This document shows positions 24,174-35,839 of a stretch of 64,000 nt of DNA, piece by piece. Source of the DNA: Lotus japonicus (taxonomy: Eukaryota; Streptophyta; Magnoliopsida; Fabales; Fabaceae); contig NC_080043.1 of the NCBI RefSeq assembly GCF_012489685.1, forward strand, positions 8,310,501 through 8,374,500. Reading direction: 5' to 3'. The notes under the pieces are model-generated. The model did not search any database. It was not told the origin of the DNA and worked only from the letters and a program-made list of their open reading frames with translations. A program made the translations under genes and the position numbers. Numbering within the stretch: position 1 is the stretch's first letter; the number at the start of each line of letters is the position of its first letter.

Positions 24174-24267
24174 TTCAAATGGTTAGGAAACTGGAATATG
24201 CTTAGACAGTTAGACTAGACCCTCTTACCAATAGTAATTGAATTATCTAATCTAGTTTAATATTTTA

Positions 24268-24292
24268 CTAGAATATCTACCCGTGCGATACA
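24268..24292 (-). mobile_element. Helitron-like 3' terminus (minus orientation)
   Basis: On the minus strand the sequence reads GTATCGCACGGGTAGATATTCTAG followed by T. This resembles the plant Helitron 3' end (a hairpin with GCACGGG, then CTAG next to a T of the target). The hairpin is imperfect. The element body would lie to the right, where an RPA-like exon pair is found on the same strand. The 5' TC end was not located. Confidence 0.45.
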
Positions 24293-24724
24293 TGTTATGT
24301 TTGTACACTTTCTTTACGCAGATACAAATTGTTTCGCACTATTTAATTTTAATTTAATTTAAATAAAAGAATAATTTAATAATTTGTGTTAAGTGACACA
24401 TAATTATTGGGTGTTTGACGGTTAGTATAAAACTTCTCAACACTAAATTATTATACTCAGGAATCAATGTTAAATAGTACTATTTAGACTAATGTATTGT
24501 TAAATTAATGTATTTAGTGTACTCAACCGTAAGCTTGACGGAATATTAGGATTAAAATTCAGCTTAGTTGCATTTATAACGTTTTGCAACCCATTTTTCC
24601 CTTCACACAAGATAATTAATTGTTAGAATCAATAAAAAGACTAAAACCAATTGGGCAATATATTGATTGCAAGCATTAGTAGAACTCTAACTTGTACATA
24701 AGAGATAATAACAATAACAAATAC

Positions 24725-25050
24725 CCTTAAATGTCTTGATTTTAGCACGTTCAACAACCACTACAGGCTTTCCATCAGAGTGAGATGATAAGTAGTCGTT
24801 TATAACAGCAACGTATTCACCGAATACAGTCAACTCAACCTTTCCCCTGTAGATATGGTCAAAGTTCAAATAAGTCAGACATCAAGTTAAAAATTTAAAC
24901 TACATCAATTAAACCATATACTATACAAACAAATATTATGTTGTAAAGAATACTTGTCATTTGTTAGCTCTGAGGTCAAAATCTTCATCTCCTTCCCTTC
25001 CTTCATGTAGGAAGGCTCAGTAGAGGCAGCAGACACCAATCCAACCATGT
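24725..25050 (-). pseudogene. RPA1-like (OB-fold, DUF223-type) gene fragment
   Basis: Two minus-strand exons, 25050-24954 and 24846-24725, join in frame with GT-AG sites. They read MVGLVSAASTEPSYMKEGK, then a GKVELTVFGEYV block and VVVVERAKIKTFKG. This is the single-stranded-DNA-binding OB fold of replication protein A large subunit or of the RPA-like proteins that plant Helitrons encode. No partner exons were recognised on either side, so it is a fragment of about 73 residues. Its position next to a Helitron-like 3' end on the same strand favours a Helitron-borne RPA copy over a host RPA1 gene. Confidence 0.55.
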
Positions 25051-25139
25051 CTGCTCAATAGGATGACACTTGATTAACAAAATAAACTTTGAGCCTATGC
25101 ACACACTGTCGTAACCACAAAGACAGATAATTAGAAAAA

Positions 25140-25320
25140 AATTATTGAAATAAATTGAAAATAAGCTATATATAAACATAAACGACTTATGGTAGGCTAT
25201 AAGTTGTTTGCAGAAACAGTTTATGGTAGGCTATAAGTTGTTTGTATAAGCTCTCTCAAACACTTGCACAAATGCTTATGCTATAAGATAGACTCAAATA
25301 AACTCTTCTAAACGAGGCTT
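25140..25320. repeat. MITE-like AAGCTTATG-family repeat, copy 1
   Basis: AATAAGCTATATATAA, CTTATGGTAGGCTATAAG (twice), and a TCTTCTAAACGAGGCTT end. The longest relative is at 29885-30115, with another at 25680-25825. It is rich in inverted CTTATG/CATAAG pairs and looks like a non-autonomous foldback or MITE family. Confidence 0.5.
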
Positions 25321-25537
25321 AAAAGATAGGGGTATATTAGATTTTTATTTATAAGTGGGTTTGATGTGGGTAGATGTGTGAGTCTATCCTATTATCCTAT
25401 CACCAGCGACCCACATGAAGTTTCCGTTCCGGGTCCCTGTTTTAGTTCAAACATGATGATACTACAAAAAAAATCAAAAGTTGGTAGGCACCGTCCGTAA
25501 CTATTCACTTCTTTGCCCGTGAAAGCCACATCAGAAA

Positions 25538-28500
25538 ATGGCGTTACAGTTTCTGAAGCAGCACCCCTTAGGTTTTCAGAGCGAAACAGCCCTATCATTC
25601 CTCTCTCGGTTTCGCAATCTAAACCTCCATGCCACAGGTACCATCATCTCTCTGAGCATTCCATTCCATTCTGTTAACTTATAGGTAGACATAAGTGCTT
25701 ATCCATAATCTAATTTGAGTTGGTTATGAAAATAAATTCAAAATAGCCTATAAGTATGTCATGATATGGTATAAGATATACTCAATAAGCTCTTTCAAAC
25801 GCGGCGGCCTATGTAGCTTAGCTTATCCCCATAACTGATTATGAGGTGTTGTGATTTCGCGAGGCGAATCAATGCTCTTTCTTTATTTTGTTATTATTAT
25901 TGTTACTATCATAGTATCACTATAGCTTGGAAGGCCATTTATCTGTACAAGTTGTAGGAAAATTAACTCTTAGTCTTAGATGAAACTGTATATTGGAACG
26001 TGTGATTCACTGATACTTTACTTTTTTTTGTGGAAATTAACTTCAGTGAGTTCAATTGATGGTCATGTTCCAGCTTCCTTTAGGAGCTATGCGACTGCGA
26101 AATCGGAAAAGATTGTACCTGTGAAGAAGTAAGCTTTCCGTGCTTTAACCACCGTGTTCTTTCTTCGCATCATCAAGTTCTGTTTGTTCATTATTATGTA
26201 ATTTGCCCATTTCATGAGAGAACAAAATATTGCCATGCTTACTATTGTGTAAAGTAATTTGGATTGAGGATCACCATAAGTATTAGATGAAGACATGTAG
26301 TTGGTGAATTGAGAAACTAAAATGAACATATTGAAAAAGGACAAAAATGTAATGACCTCAAAACCTTAATTTTACAATTAAAAATTAAGAGAGGAAATTT
26401 CACTTAGAGGATGATAAGATATGCTCTTAAACGTTAGGAAATAGTTATGATTACAACATAATGATTTTCTTATCACCCATCCCCTTTGAAATACCGATGA
26501 CACTGAGATGCTTTATATATATTTGTGCATTTACTTTCAGGAAAAAGCGGTTGGATGAAACATGTCTTGATAGATATCAACAATATAGTAGATCCATCAT
26601 TCAGTCATGGATTTTGCAAGGTAATTGCTTAAATTTTTTATACATGTATATAGTATAAATAAATGATATAAAACGTATAACATAATCAGCATAGTAGTCA
26701 TCCTGCTATGCACTATGCCACTCTAGAATTTTGGGTTGGCCACACACACCGCTATCCAGGATTGGCAACACTGAGATGTACAACTCAAAACCCTAAGTAC
26801 CATTACTAATACAGTTCAGAAGCTCATTCGTTTTGTCTTCCATTCTCTTTATGCTATTTTGATGTTTATTTTCGCAATCAAGAGTAGTTTTCCATGCAGA
26901 CTCTAATGAGAAAAAGAGAAAATGTATTACTATATAAAACTGATAACGTATATGATACAGGCAAAGTACGTGTGAATGGGAAGGTGGTAAATAAAGCTGG
27001 TACCCCTGTGTCTGAAAAAGCTGTTGTGGAGATAATGGCTGAAGTTCCGAAATACGTATGTAGGTGAAGCCATCAAGCTCTATTTACTTGAAATAATATC
27101 TGAACAGCAACTTTAATGAAACTGTATTATTATTTGGCTTTTTTTTTATAACACAGAGCTGGATATAAGTTGGAAGCTGCCATTGAACAGCTGGGTGTTG
27201 ATGTTGCTGGTAAAGTAGCTCTTGATTCTGGACTGTCAACTGGAGGATTTACTGACTGCTTACTTCAGTATGGTGCATCACATGTTTATGGAGTGGACGT
27301 AGGTTATGGACAGGTAACTTGTTAAATAGTAGTTTATGGCATACTTTGGAGGTGCAAGCACCTGGAAGGGGTGGGCGAATGTGACTTGGTGGAGGATTGA
27401 ACTTCTGACATCAATATTGCACACAAGCTCTCAAGGCTTGGTTGGTGCCAAATGCCAATTAACTAGAGAGTGTGTGTTGAGAAGTCCCACATTGACTAGA
27501 GATATGACCAAGGGAATCCTCAACTCTTGAGCCTGCTTTTGGGTTGAGTACTTGAGTTAGGCCTCCCAAATTCTAATACGTATTCCCACTCTCCTTCTTG
27601 TCCATGTGGTTCTTCTTACTTGGTTAATGCTGGTTTAACAGGTGTTCCTGTTGGGATCTTTATTCCAGATTTTTTTACCCTAAATTTCTTTGTTCATATC
27701 TTTTTTATGGGCCTGTTTTCTTTTCTTTTTGAAATAAATTCTTTTTTAAAATATGAAATTCATAAGGGACCATCAGCAGATGGATGAAATAATGACAAAT
27801 GACAACCAACAACCTCATTTCTTATAGTTGCAAGTAAAATGTAAACAACATTTAGATATATCAGTTGTTTATCAATAACAATACTTCATTCTCCATGTTT
27901 TCTTGAAGGGTTACGGGTAGAGTTGTTACTACTGGTTTACAGCTGAAATATCAATGTCTACTGTTTATCAATAACAATGCAGCCCATAAATTTTTTATTT
28001 TATTAGAATGTAATTTGCAGAGATCTTAGTTTGAGTAAAATAAAACATATATGGGCTGCATTGGACATATATTATGGAATTTGATCTATAAGGCTTTTTG
28101 TTTGAACTTCTGCAGTAATATGTTTAAATTTTAATAATTTGAGAACTTTTTTTGCAACTCCAGTAAACTCATCTCAATAATTTCTCTTATTTTTTAAGTT
28201 AAGCAAGAATGTGAAGCATTTCCTTTGGAGTCTATTTGTTTCACATTCTTCTTTCTGAGGTTTTATACACTATTCTTATTTTCATTTAGCCTTTCACTAA
28301 ATGCACTATTTTATTGCATATCGATCAATGCTGCTTAGAGATTCTCTATTGGAATTCGGTAATGATTGTTAACTTATTTAGGTAGCTGATAAAGTTCGAC
28401 GAGATGAACGTGTGTCTGTTATAGAGCGGACAAATTTAAGATATCTTGCAGAGCTCCCACAAAACGTTGATTTGGTGACTTTGGACCTCTCATTCATCTC

Positions 28501-30862
28501 TATTCTTCTGGTAAGCTCTAAAATTAGGTTACATAGTCCTATACTCCTCTTACTGTTCCTAAATAGATTCATCTCTAGTCCGAAAATTGTATTGGACCTG
28601 CATATTTAAACAAGAAGCTAATCCATTTATTAGTCTGCTTCTTCTTATTCCACTGAATTTAGTCAAAAGTGTTTTAAATATGGTAGAACCAGGGGGTTAT
28701 TCTGGTTTGGGTGGTCGAGCAGAGCACACTTTTTTGACTTGGCAACATTTTAAGATGGCATGTTATATAGTTAGAAATGGCCTGGGATGCTCATGTGGGG
28801 ATCAAACCTGGGCACCCTATGGTCATCTATTTGTCAATAAATGTTTTACAATTTTACTATTCATAGTATTTTTTTAAAACATGATTTAGTTCTGTGTATA
28901 TATATAAATAAGATTCTAATAGGAATTCTGTTTATCCTTTAGTTGATACGCTGAGTGTGAACCACATCTCTTCCAGTTACTGATCTGTTTTGACAAAAAT
29001 AGAAAAGAATAGTTACCAATCTGGTTTTCAGAACTCTGGTCTTTACTTCTTCATTTCCTCAACTTCCATGTTATGACTTGTAACGATGATTTGTATTTTG
29101 CTTCTAAAAGATCCTAAAACATAATTGAAATTAGTTAGAAGATTTTTCGTTTGCATAAGCTGTATCTTATGACACAATCCCTCTATTGTGAATGGCATAC
29201 GAACAATTTTACTATTTATAGTATTTTAATATTAGAACTGTACCATCATGATCTTGTTTCCTTGTTGCATTGGTTGTTAACTGGTTGACACTAAACCACC
29301 CTTATTAAGCTACTAGAGAAGGATAAGGATAGGAGACATTTGATATGATTTGCACTGATCTATATCTTTTAGTTACCTGTATGATAGATAGGCCTTGTTG
29401 ATCCACTAAACGGTCTTCTATTCTCTTAACAGGTCATGCCTGCAGTTATCAATGTTATGAAGGAAGATGCAGAATTAGTGACGTTGGTTAAACCACAATT
29501 TGAAGCTCTCAGATCTCAGGTAAGAAATACAAACTCCTATTATATTCTTTTTCTGTCTGCTTGGATGTTTCCAGCAATAATAACAGGTCAAAATTCTCTT
29601 CTTGGCTATTAGGATATGGAGTCACTATAGGTTACTGTGGGTGAACGCAAAGATAAAAATATTCACTTCTTTATTTTCTTGACTCGCATTTTCTTTCTCT
29701 TTTGTCTTGATTCATGAGAGATTTCATGGGAGTGTTTGGGGAACTTAGCTGTGCCCTGAAGTTTGGATCAATTTCTGCATAAATGTCGGAGATGTTGGTA
29801 GGAGGAAGGAGTTTAGTGTGTTACATAGGTGTGGTTTTCATGGTTTCTTTAGCTGGAGTGGAATGGTTGGATATATATGGAAATGCATAAGCACTTATTC
29901 ATAAGCTATTTTAATTTTTTTATTGAAATAAATTGAAAATAAGCTATATATAAGCATAAGCTCTTTTTCATAAGCTATCCTGAGTAGCTTATGAAAATAA
30001 GCTCAAAACAGCTTATGGTAGGCCATAAGCTGTTTGCATAAGCTCTCCCAAACACGGGCATAAGAGCTTATGGTATCAGATAAGCTCAAATAAGCTCTTC
30101 CAAACGTGGCCTAAGTTCATACGGACTGCCATTGTATAATCATCTCACATTGCGTAAAAATGTAAACCAGTCTTTTCCAAATTAATCTCCCATCCTCGAT
30201 TGGGAAGAGCATTACAACATTCTGTGCAATTAGCATTGAGGTTTTTTAGAAAATAATCACCATTGTTGTTGCAGTCTCCTTGAAATAAAGGGGAAACATG
30301 AAACTATTTCTAAATTGGGAATATCATCTTCTGTGCAGGTAGGAAAAGGGGGGATTGTGAAAGATCCCATTGTCCATCAAGAGGTGAGTGGTTTTGGCTC
30401 TTTGATCTGCTTGTTTATTGTCATCAATGTTCAAAATATAATTATGGGAAATCTAAATATTAGAGGACGAATGGCATGCGAAATCACATTCACACAAACA
30501 AAATGCTTTATATTCTGCCCTCCATTCAATTTTATGATTTACCCCCTTCTAAGTTTCAAATAAGTTAAATCTAGCCTTCACACCTTGTATGAAACAATGT
30601 AGTGTTTTTGGCTTCTCTATGGGTTTCTGCTTGTGGTGTTCTAAGCGAGACTCTCAACAACAAAGGGATTAGAGAAATCTTTTAAGCTAAAACTGAAAAG
30701 TGACTGATTTCTGCAATTCAGGTTCTTGAGAAGATTAGCAAGGGAGTAGAGAATTTTGGTTTCTGCAGAAGAGGTTGGATTGAGTCTCCTCTGAAAGGTG
30801 CCGAGGGAAATACGGAATTCCTTGTTCATTTCAGCAGAACCCATAACAGAGATGAATCATGA
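25538..30862 (+). CDS. TlyA/FtsJ-family RNA 2'-O-methyltransferase with S4 domain
   Basis: Nine exons: 25538-25637, 26047-26128, 26541-26620, 26961-27063, 27157-27313, 28382-28510, 29433-29519, 30339-30383 and 30722-30862, giving 307 aa. All junctions are GT-AG and in phase. Residues 1-55 look like an organelle presequence (many Arg/Ser, few acids). The S4 RNA-binding domain is at about 60-115 ([11 protein letters not shown], then [17 protein letters not shown]). The methyltransferase domain follows: [15 protein letters not shown] (SAM motif I), [43 protein letters not shown] and GNTEFLVHF. The K-D-K-E catalytic tetrad of the FtsJ/TlyA fold is all present (K126, D209, K237, E293). In bacteria TlyA methylates rRNA riboses; a mitochondrial or plastid rRNA target is inferred. 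The name hemolysin A attached to the family is historical and nothing here suggests a toxin. Intron 5 (27314-28381) holds repeat-like sequence. Confidence 0.9.
25680..25825. repeat. MITE-like AAGCTTATG-family repeat, copy 2
   Basis: ATAAGTGCTTATCCATAA through CAATAAGCTCTTTCAAACGC, in intron 1 of the methyltransferase gene. Diverged from the copy at 29885-30115. Confidence 0.4.
29885..30115. repeat. MITE-like AAGCTTATG-family repeat, copy 3
   Basis: In intron 7 of the methyltransferase gene. It contains ATAAGCACTTATTCATAAG, AACAGCTTATGGTAGGCC and ends AAGCTCTTCCAAACGTGGCC. It is the best-preserved of three copies and shows many inverted CTTATG/CATAAG pairs. Confidence 0.5.
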
Positions 30863-33095
30863 AGAAATTGGAGAATTTATATTTAATTTAATGCATTTCT
30901 TCAATCCTTAACATGCGGGAGAGCTGTATTCTTTGTATAGTGACGAGTTGTTGAAGCCATTGAATGGTGGTGGTGGAATTTTGTATGAACCATTAAAAGA
31001 AATGAGCAGGGATTAGTAGAATTTGTGAGATATAACTCTACCCTAAAAGCTAGCTCAATAGGTGAGAATTGTCTTCACATATATAAAGGCTATCTTAGTC
31101 ATATCTCTTGTCAATGTGAGACTTCTCAACACATCACATCATGCCCATGACTGGATATCTGGAGCGTGGAATATGCAGGAATGAACATATACAGGTGATC
31201 TCCACTTAACGAATCTAGGATAGGCTATGATATCATAATAGAATTTGTGAGACATAACTCTACGAAAAGCATGCCAAATAGGTGAGGATTTTCTTCACAT
31301 ATATAAGAGTTATCTTGGTCTATCTCTAGTTAATATGTGTAGACTGAATAATGTGATGATTAATATATACATGGCGCTTTGGGCCTGGAAATGTAATAAA
31401 CAGCTGTATCTGTTAAACTCCTTACATACCACTTGGACATACATATTCCTTTTAGTTTCACCTTTGGTTATGGATACATGTCATATAGGGGGAGGACCTG
31501 CTTAGTTGGAATTGATCCTGTGTTTATTGAGTGTTAAAATTACAAATTTTATGTCAACAGGCTGAACAACAACATTTCATGTCACTTGTTACCACGTAGT
31601 TTAAAGAAATAATATTGGAAGAAATAATATTTTCGTATACTATATTATAATTTGAGTTTGGGTATGCTAAAATTGTTTATGAGGCTCCCCGCAGATATTC
31701 TAGACTATAGATGTTCAGTCATAGGTGAAAAGGTTGTGTAGAGGTCCATATTAATTAGATATATGATCAAAGTAGTTCTTATAAAAGGTAGAATAATTCT
31801 CGCACTAGAACTAGTTCTTATGGTAGATTGTAGAATAGGATTTAACTCGTATTCTAATAGACTAAATCAAAGAAAAAGTGTTTGAAAAATTGGATCACGG
31901 TAGTTCAAACTATTCAACAGATTTTCTCTTGATTATTTCTAACAGAATACAAAATTTAAAATAAGTCATGAGAAATTTGTAAAAGTAATTATTTTTCACC
32001 TCAATTTAAAAATAGGCTTTGATCCCATCTTATTGGGGAGCATATAAAACTCCATCCTCTTGTGGTGCTTCCTTTCGACAATAGTATATGATTATTCTCA
32101 TTCTATATGAATATTTTTACTAATCGATACCAAAGAAGTGTAATGTGCGCTGATGAATTTCTTTGCTATGATTGAAAGGAAATATAATAAACAAGTTAAA
32201 CTTGTGTATAGTTTGTAGTGGAACAATAGATAGGGGTTTTATTGCTTGCCGTCAGCAATCAAGTAGTTATGGCTTGGGGTTCATGGATAGCGAGAGGTTG
32301 CCCTCCTCGGATGAGAGTATAGCTTCTTTCTTCCCTTTTTGTGTTTGTCACAGTAGAGATTGACGAGAATAAAGTTTACTTGTTTTCTACGGAGGCGTCA
32401 ATATTCGGGTAAGAGAATACCAAACCAAAGAATAGGATGTTGGCAAGATGGTGAGAGTGTTTAGTTGGATTACTCTTCTGTGGAAGAGTCTCATTCTTCT
32501 CGTATCCAGTGATCTAATCGGAGGTGGGCAACCACATGACACTCTAATGCTCAAGTCAGCAAAGTTAAGGAGAAATAAGGATTAGGATTGAACAAATTGT
32601 GTGTACCCGATGAGTGTTCCCTTGATGTGCATATATACGCAGAATTGTTGACAAATCTATGAGAATCATGCGCAAATATGATGATTGCGTAACAAATATT
32701 TTTTCTTATTATTGAGATGTTAGCTTAATTAGGAATTTTGAATTCAAAAAAAAAAAAGCTTAATTAGGAATTTTTACTCTCCTATGCGTAGGACTCAGAT
32801 AATATTTGGTCAACTTATTGGGTCATTTTATTCCACAGCAATAAACGAGCTGTAATTGTGGTTAGATATGTATGTAAGTGTTAGGGTTGACTAGATTATA
32901 ATAATTTTAAAATTTGATGGTCTAAATTTGCTAACACATATATAGGGCGACCAAAATGACACAAGCTTCAATAGATGGACGAAAAAATACAATTATGCCA
33001 AAATTGAACATAAAATTATATCATAATCTTTATTTTCCATTATTGTTTTACTTTTTTATCGATAAGAAGAGCTCAAAATAGAGCTAATCAACCCT
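30863..33095. other. Intergenic region with a degenerate direct repeat
   Basis: No gene is supported. Two diverged copies of a block beginning GAATTTGTGAGA-ATAACTCTAC, with AATAGGTGAG and CTTCACATATATAA, lie at 31019-31125 and 31240-31325. A spacer between them carries an ATATCTGGAGCGTGG string typical of old LTR debris. The rest is AT-rich sequence and the 3' UTRs of the converging methyltransferase and dioxygenase genes. Confidence 0.45.
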
Positions 33096-35733
33096 TCATA
33101 TCTTAGCATGTTCAATGGTCGCCTTCCCATCATGAGCTTTCTTGAAGAAATACCTCACATAATCTGAGTACAACACATTCTTATACATGGCCTTCTCCCC
33201 ACCAGCAAGGACTTGAGGCAATGGACCAATGACATCTATGGGTCTAGGATTCACAAAAATTGGCACTGAAACCCTAACCTTGCTTCCATTGGCCGTCACT
33301 CGGTGCTCAATGCTCTTGTACCTTCCGTTACTCATAATTTGCAATGCATCACCTATGTTGATCACTAAGGCACCTGAGATAGGCGGCACATGGATCCAGC
33401 CTTGGCTGTCCGCCGCTCGAACATAAAGGCCCCCGGTTTGGTCCTGTAGGAGAATAGTTAGGGTTGATACATCTGAATGGCGCCCTATTGCCACTGTTAG
33501 GTCATGGTTAGGGCAAACAGGATAGTAGTTAAGATTGATCCTCTTTGAACCCATCAAAAGTGACTCATTTGTCTCATCAATTTCCTTCACATTTAGTCCC
33601 TTCATCAACACAGTTAAAAGCTGTTTGATTACAGTTTCAGATCTCTTCATGTATTCGAGTGCTTCATCCCTGCAAATAATGTGCCACACATGCATAAAAT
33701 TTGCATTCACGTTTACTTTCTTCAAATCTCAAACCTACTTTGTAAAATTTTAATACGTACAATTTCTTTTAGTTCTTTTTTTGGAAAAGGGAGAAGTAAA
33801 TTAACTTTTGGGACAACTTCATTGAAACATGTTAAAAAATTATCTACACATTAACCATATTTTTACTATTAATATTTAATACATCTTTTATGTGCTAAAA
33901 TTAATTTGTTAATTTGTAAAATAACTTTTTTTACTTGTATTGACGGTAGATGAAGACTATATTTTGTTTTGAGTTGTTCAATTATTTCTTTGGCGTAAAT
34001 CTTTTGGTGATTACTTTTTTTAATGCTTCTGAAATTTTGACATTTAGTTCAAAGCCTCAACCTACCCTTATTTCGGTGGGCCAGCGAGTTGATGAGCTGA
34101 CCACTTAGAGAATGAAGTAAAATATTAAAAAAGGTTGTGCAATGAGTAATTTTAAGAAATCTTTCACTTTTTGTATGTTGATACATGTAAAAATTAGGAC
34201 AATCATAATATTATACTTATTCTTTATCTTTCAAGGTTATGAGTTCAACGAGAAAATATCACCAATGACAACCATAAGTTGTATTAAAAGCTGTAACGGT
34301 AACCTCAATAACAAATATCAAGTGGTATGTTAATAACATTGATCAAATCATGGAAAATATCTGAAACACACTCACTTAATCTTATTAACATTATTAGATG
34401 CGTTATAAAATCGCCAGTAACAATGTACTTCAAACAATTATAAATGATAATGTCATGCAATCGTTAAACTTTTAAACAAAAACCTAACCTAAAAAAAATT
34501 GGAAATATCAAATATGGGTTGGCGGGCCGACCCAACCCAACCCAACCTTTCATTAGCTAGTCAAAGTGCGTGTTGGGTTTGACTTGAACCACTTTTAAAC
34601 CCAAAATTGCGACCCAACCCGCTAAAAAGTTGGACCAATTATTGACCAAGCATATAAGCCCATTTTGTCACCACTATCTCTCTAATAGTCTACACTCATT
34701 GAATGTAAAAAAGAGTTTACTTCAAACAATTATAAATAATAATGTCATGCAATCATTAAACTTTTAAACAAAACATAACCTAAAAAGAAGAGTGAAAATA
34801 TCAAATATGAGTTGGCGGACCGACCCAACCTAACATTTCATTAGCTCGTCAAAGCGCGTGTTGGGTTTGACTTGACCCACTTCTAAACCCAAAATCCCGA
34901 CCCAACTCGCTAAAAAAGCTAGACCAATTATTGACCCAGCAGATAAGCTCACTTTGTCTCCACTATCTTTCTAATAGTCTACACTCATTAAATGTAAACC
35001 GATTTTTATTGTTTTATTCAACCTCATAAATAGTGAAATTGGTCACAACAATATCTAGCTTCATCATGAACTATAAAGGTCAAATTACAAAACTGCAATT
35101 TTTTTAAAATTTAATATTAATGAATTGTTGGAAAACCAAAATTGAACTATGATATTGTTCACTTCAAAAAAAAAACACTATGTTATTATTGATTAATTAA
35201 ATAAGGTGCATATTTAGTTACCTGCATGCAGGTGGCCATGTTGCTACAGCCTCAGCTTCAGAAACAAAGAAGAGACTGAGATAATCTTTCCACTCTAATG
35301 CCTTCTCAGCTTCAGGGCTAAAGCTGGAACCATACCTCACATCTTTTGATGGAGAGTTCTCCTTTGTGTACTTCAGTTTCTGTTCAGCTGGCAGCTCATA
35401 GAACCTATAAGTTGCATCCTTCACATTCTCCAGCACTTGGAGTGGAACCCCATGGTTGATGATTTGGAAGAATCCCCACTTCTGAGCTGCTTCACAAATT
35501 GCATCTCCCACTTTTGGGTCATCCCAATTGGACATGTCAATGATGGGAATGGACTCTTGAGGAACAACTTGGATCATGCATGTTCTTTCTTCCAATGGTT
35601 GGATGTATTGCACGGGGAGGCTCTTTAGCCCCATTTCAGAGAGACCCTTCACTCCATTCCCTTTGAGCATCACAAATTCAGTGAGATCTGAACGGGTGGT
35701 GTTGGGGGTGGTGGCAACGGTAACTGGTGCCAT
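33096..35733 (-). CDS. F6'H1-like: Feruloyl-CoA 6'-hydroxylase-type 2-oxoglutarate/Fe(II) dioxygenase
   Basis: Two exons in coding order, 35733-35222 and 33669-33096, split in an Arg codon, give 361 aa. The family enzyme ortho-hydroxylates feruloyl-CoA, the entry step to scopoletin and related coumarins, in the cytosol. The sequence shows the N-terminal DIOX block ([32 protein letters not shown]) and the catalytic jelly roll: Fe ligands H235 and D237 ([10 protein letters not shown]) and H293 (IEHRV), and the 2-oxoglutarate pair R303/S305 (RVSVP). Blocks [20 protein letters not shown] and the ending KKAHDGK...AKI agree with what I recall of Arabidopsis F6'H1, including the total length. A TATA box (TATATAAATAG, complement of 35821-35831) lies about 90 bp upstream. 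The single 1552-bp intron contains a 292-bp tandem repeat. Substrate choice among feruloyl- and p-coumaroyl-CoA is not decided by sequence. Confidence 0.9.
34427..34998. repeat. Two-copy 292-bp tandem repeat in the dioxygenase intron
   Basis: Copy 1 is 34427-34718 and copy 2 is 34719-34998, each beginning ACTTCAAACAATTATAAAT. Both contain a GACCCAACCC-rich block and end in AGTCTACACTCATT-AATGTAAA. They are about 90% alike by eye, with copy 2 slightly shorter. No coding content. Confidence 0.85.
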
Positions 35734-35820
35734 TTCTTAGTGGGTAGCTTGGAGTTCTTGGTATTGCTAATTGAGAACTTGTTAGTTTGTTGCTTTGGGA
35801 ACTATTGCCACGCACCATCA

Positions 35821-35831
35821 CTATTTATATA
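35821..35831 (-). promoter_or_regulatory. TATA box of the dioxygenase gene
   Basis: TATATAAATAG on the minus strand, 88-98 bp before the start codon at 35733. Confidence 0.7.
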
Positions 35832-35839
35832 TGTATTAG

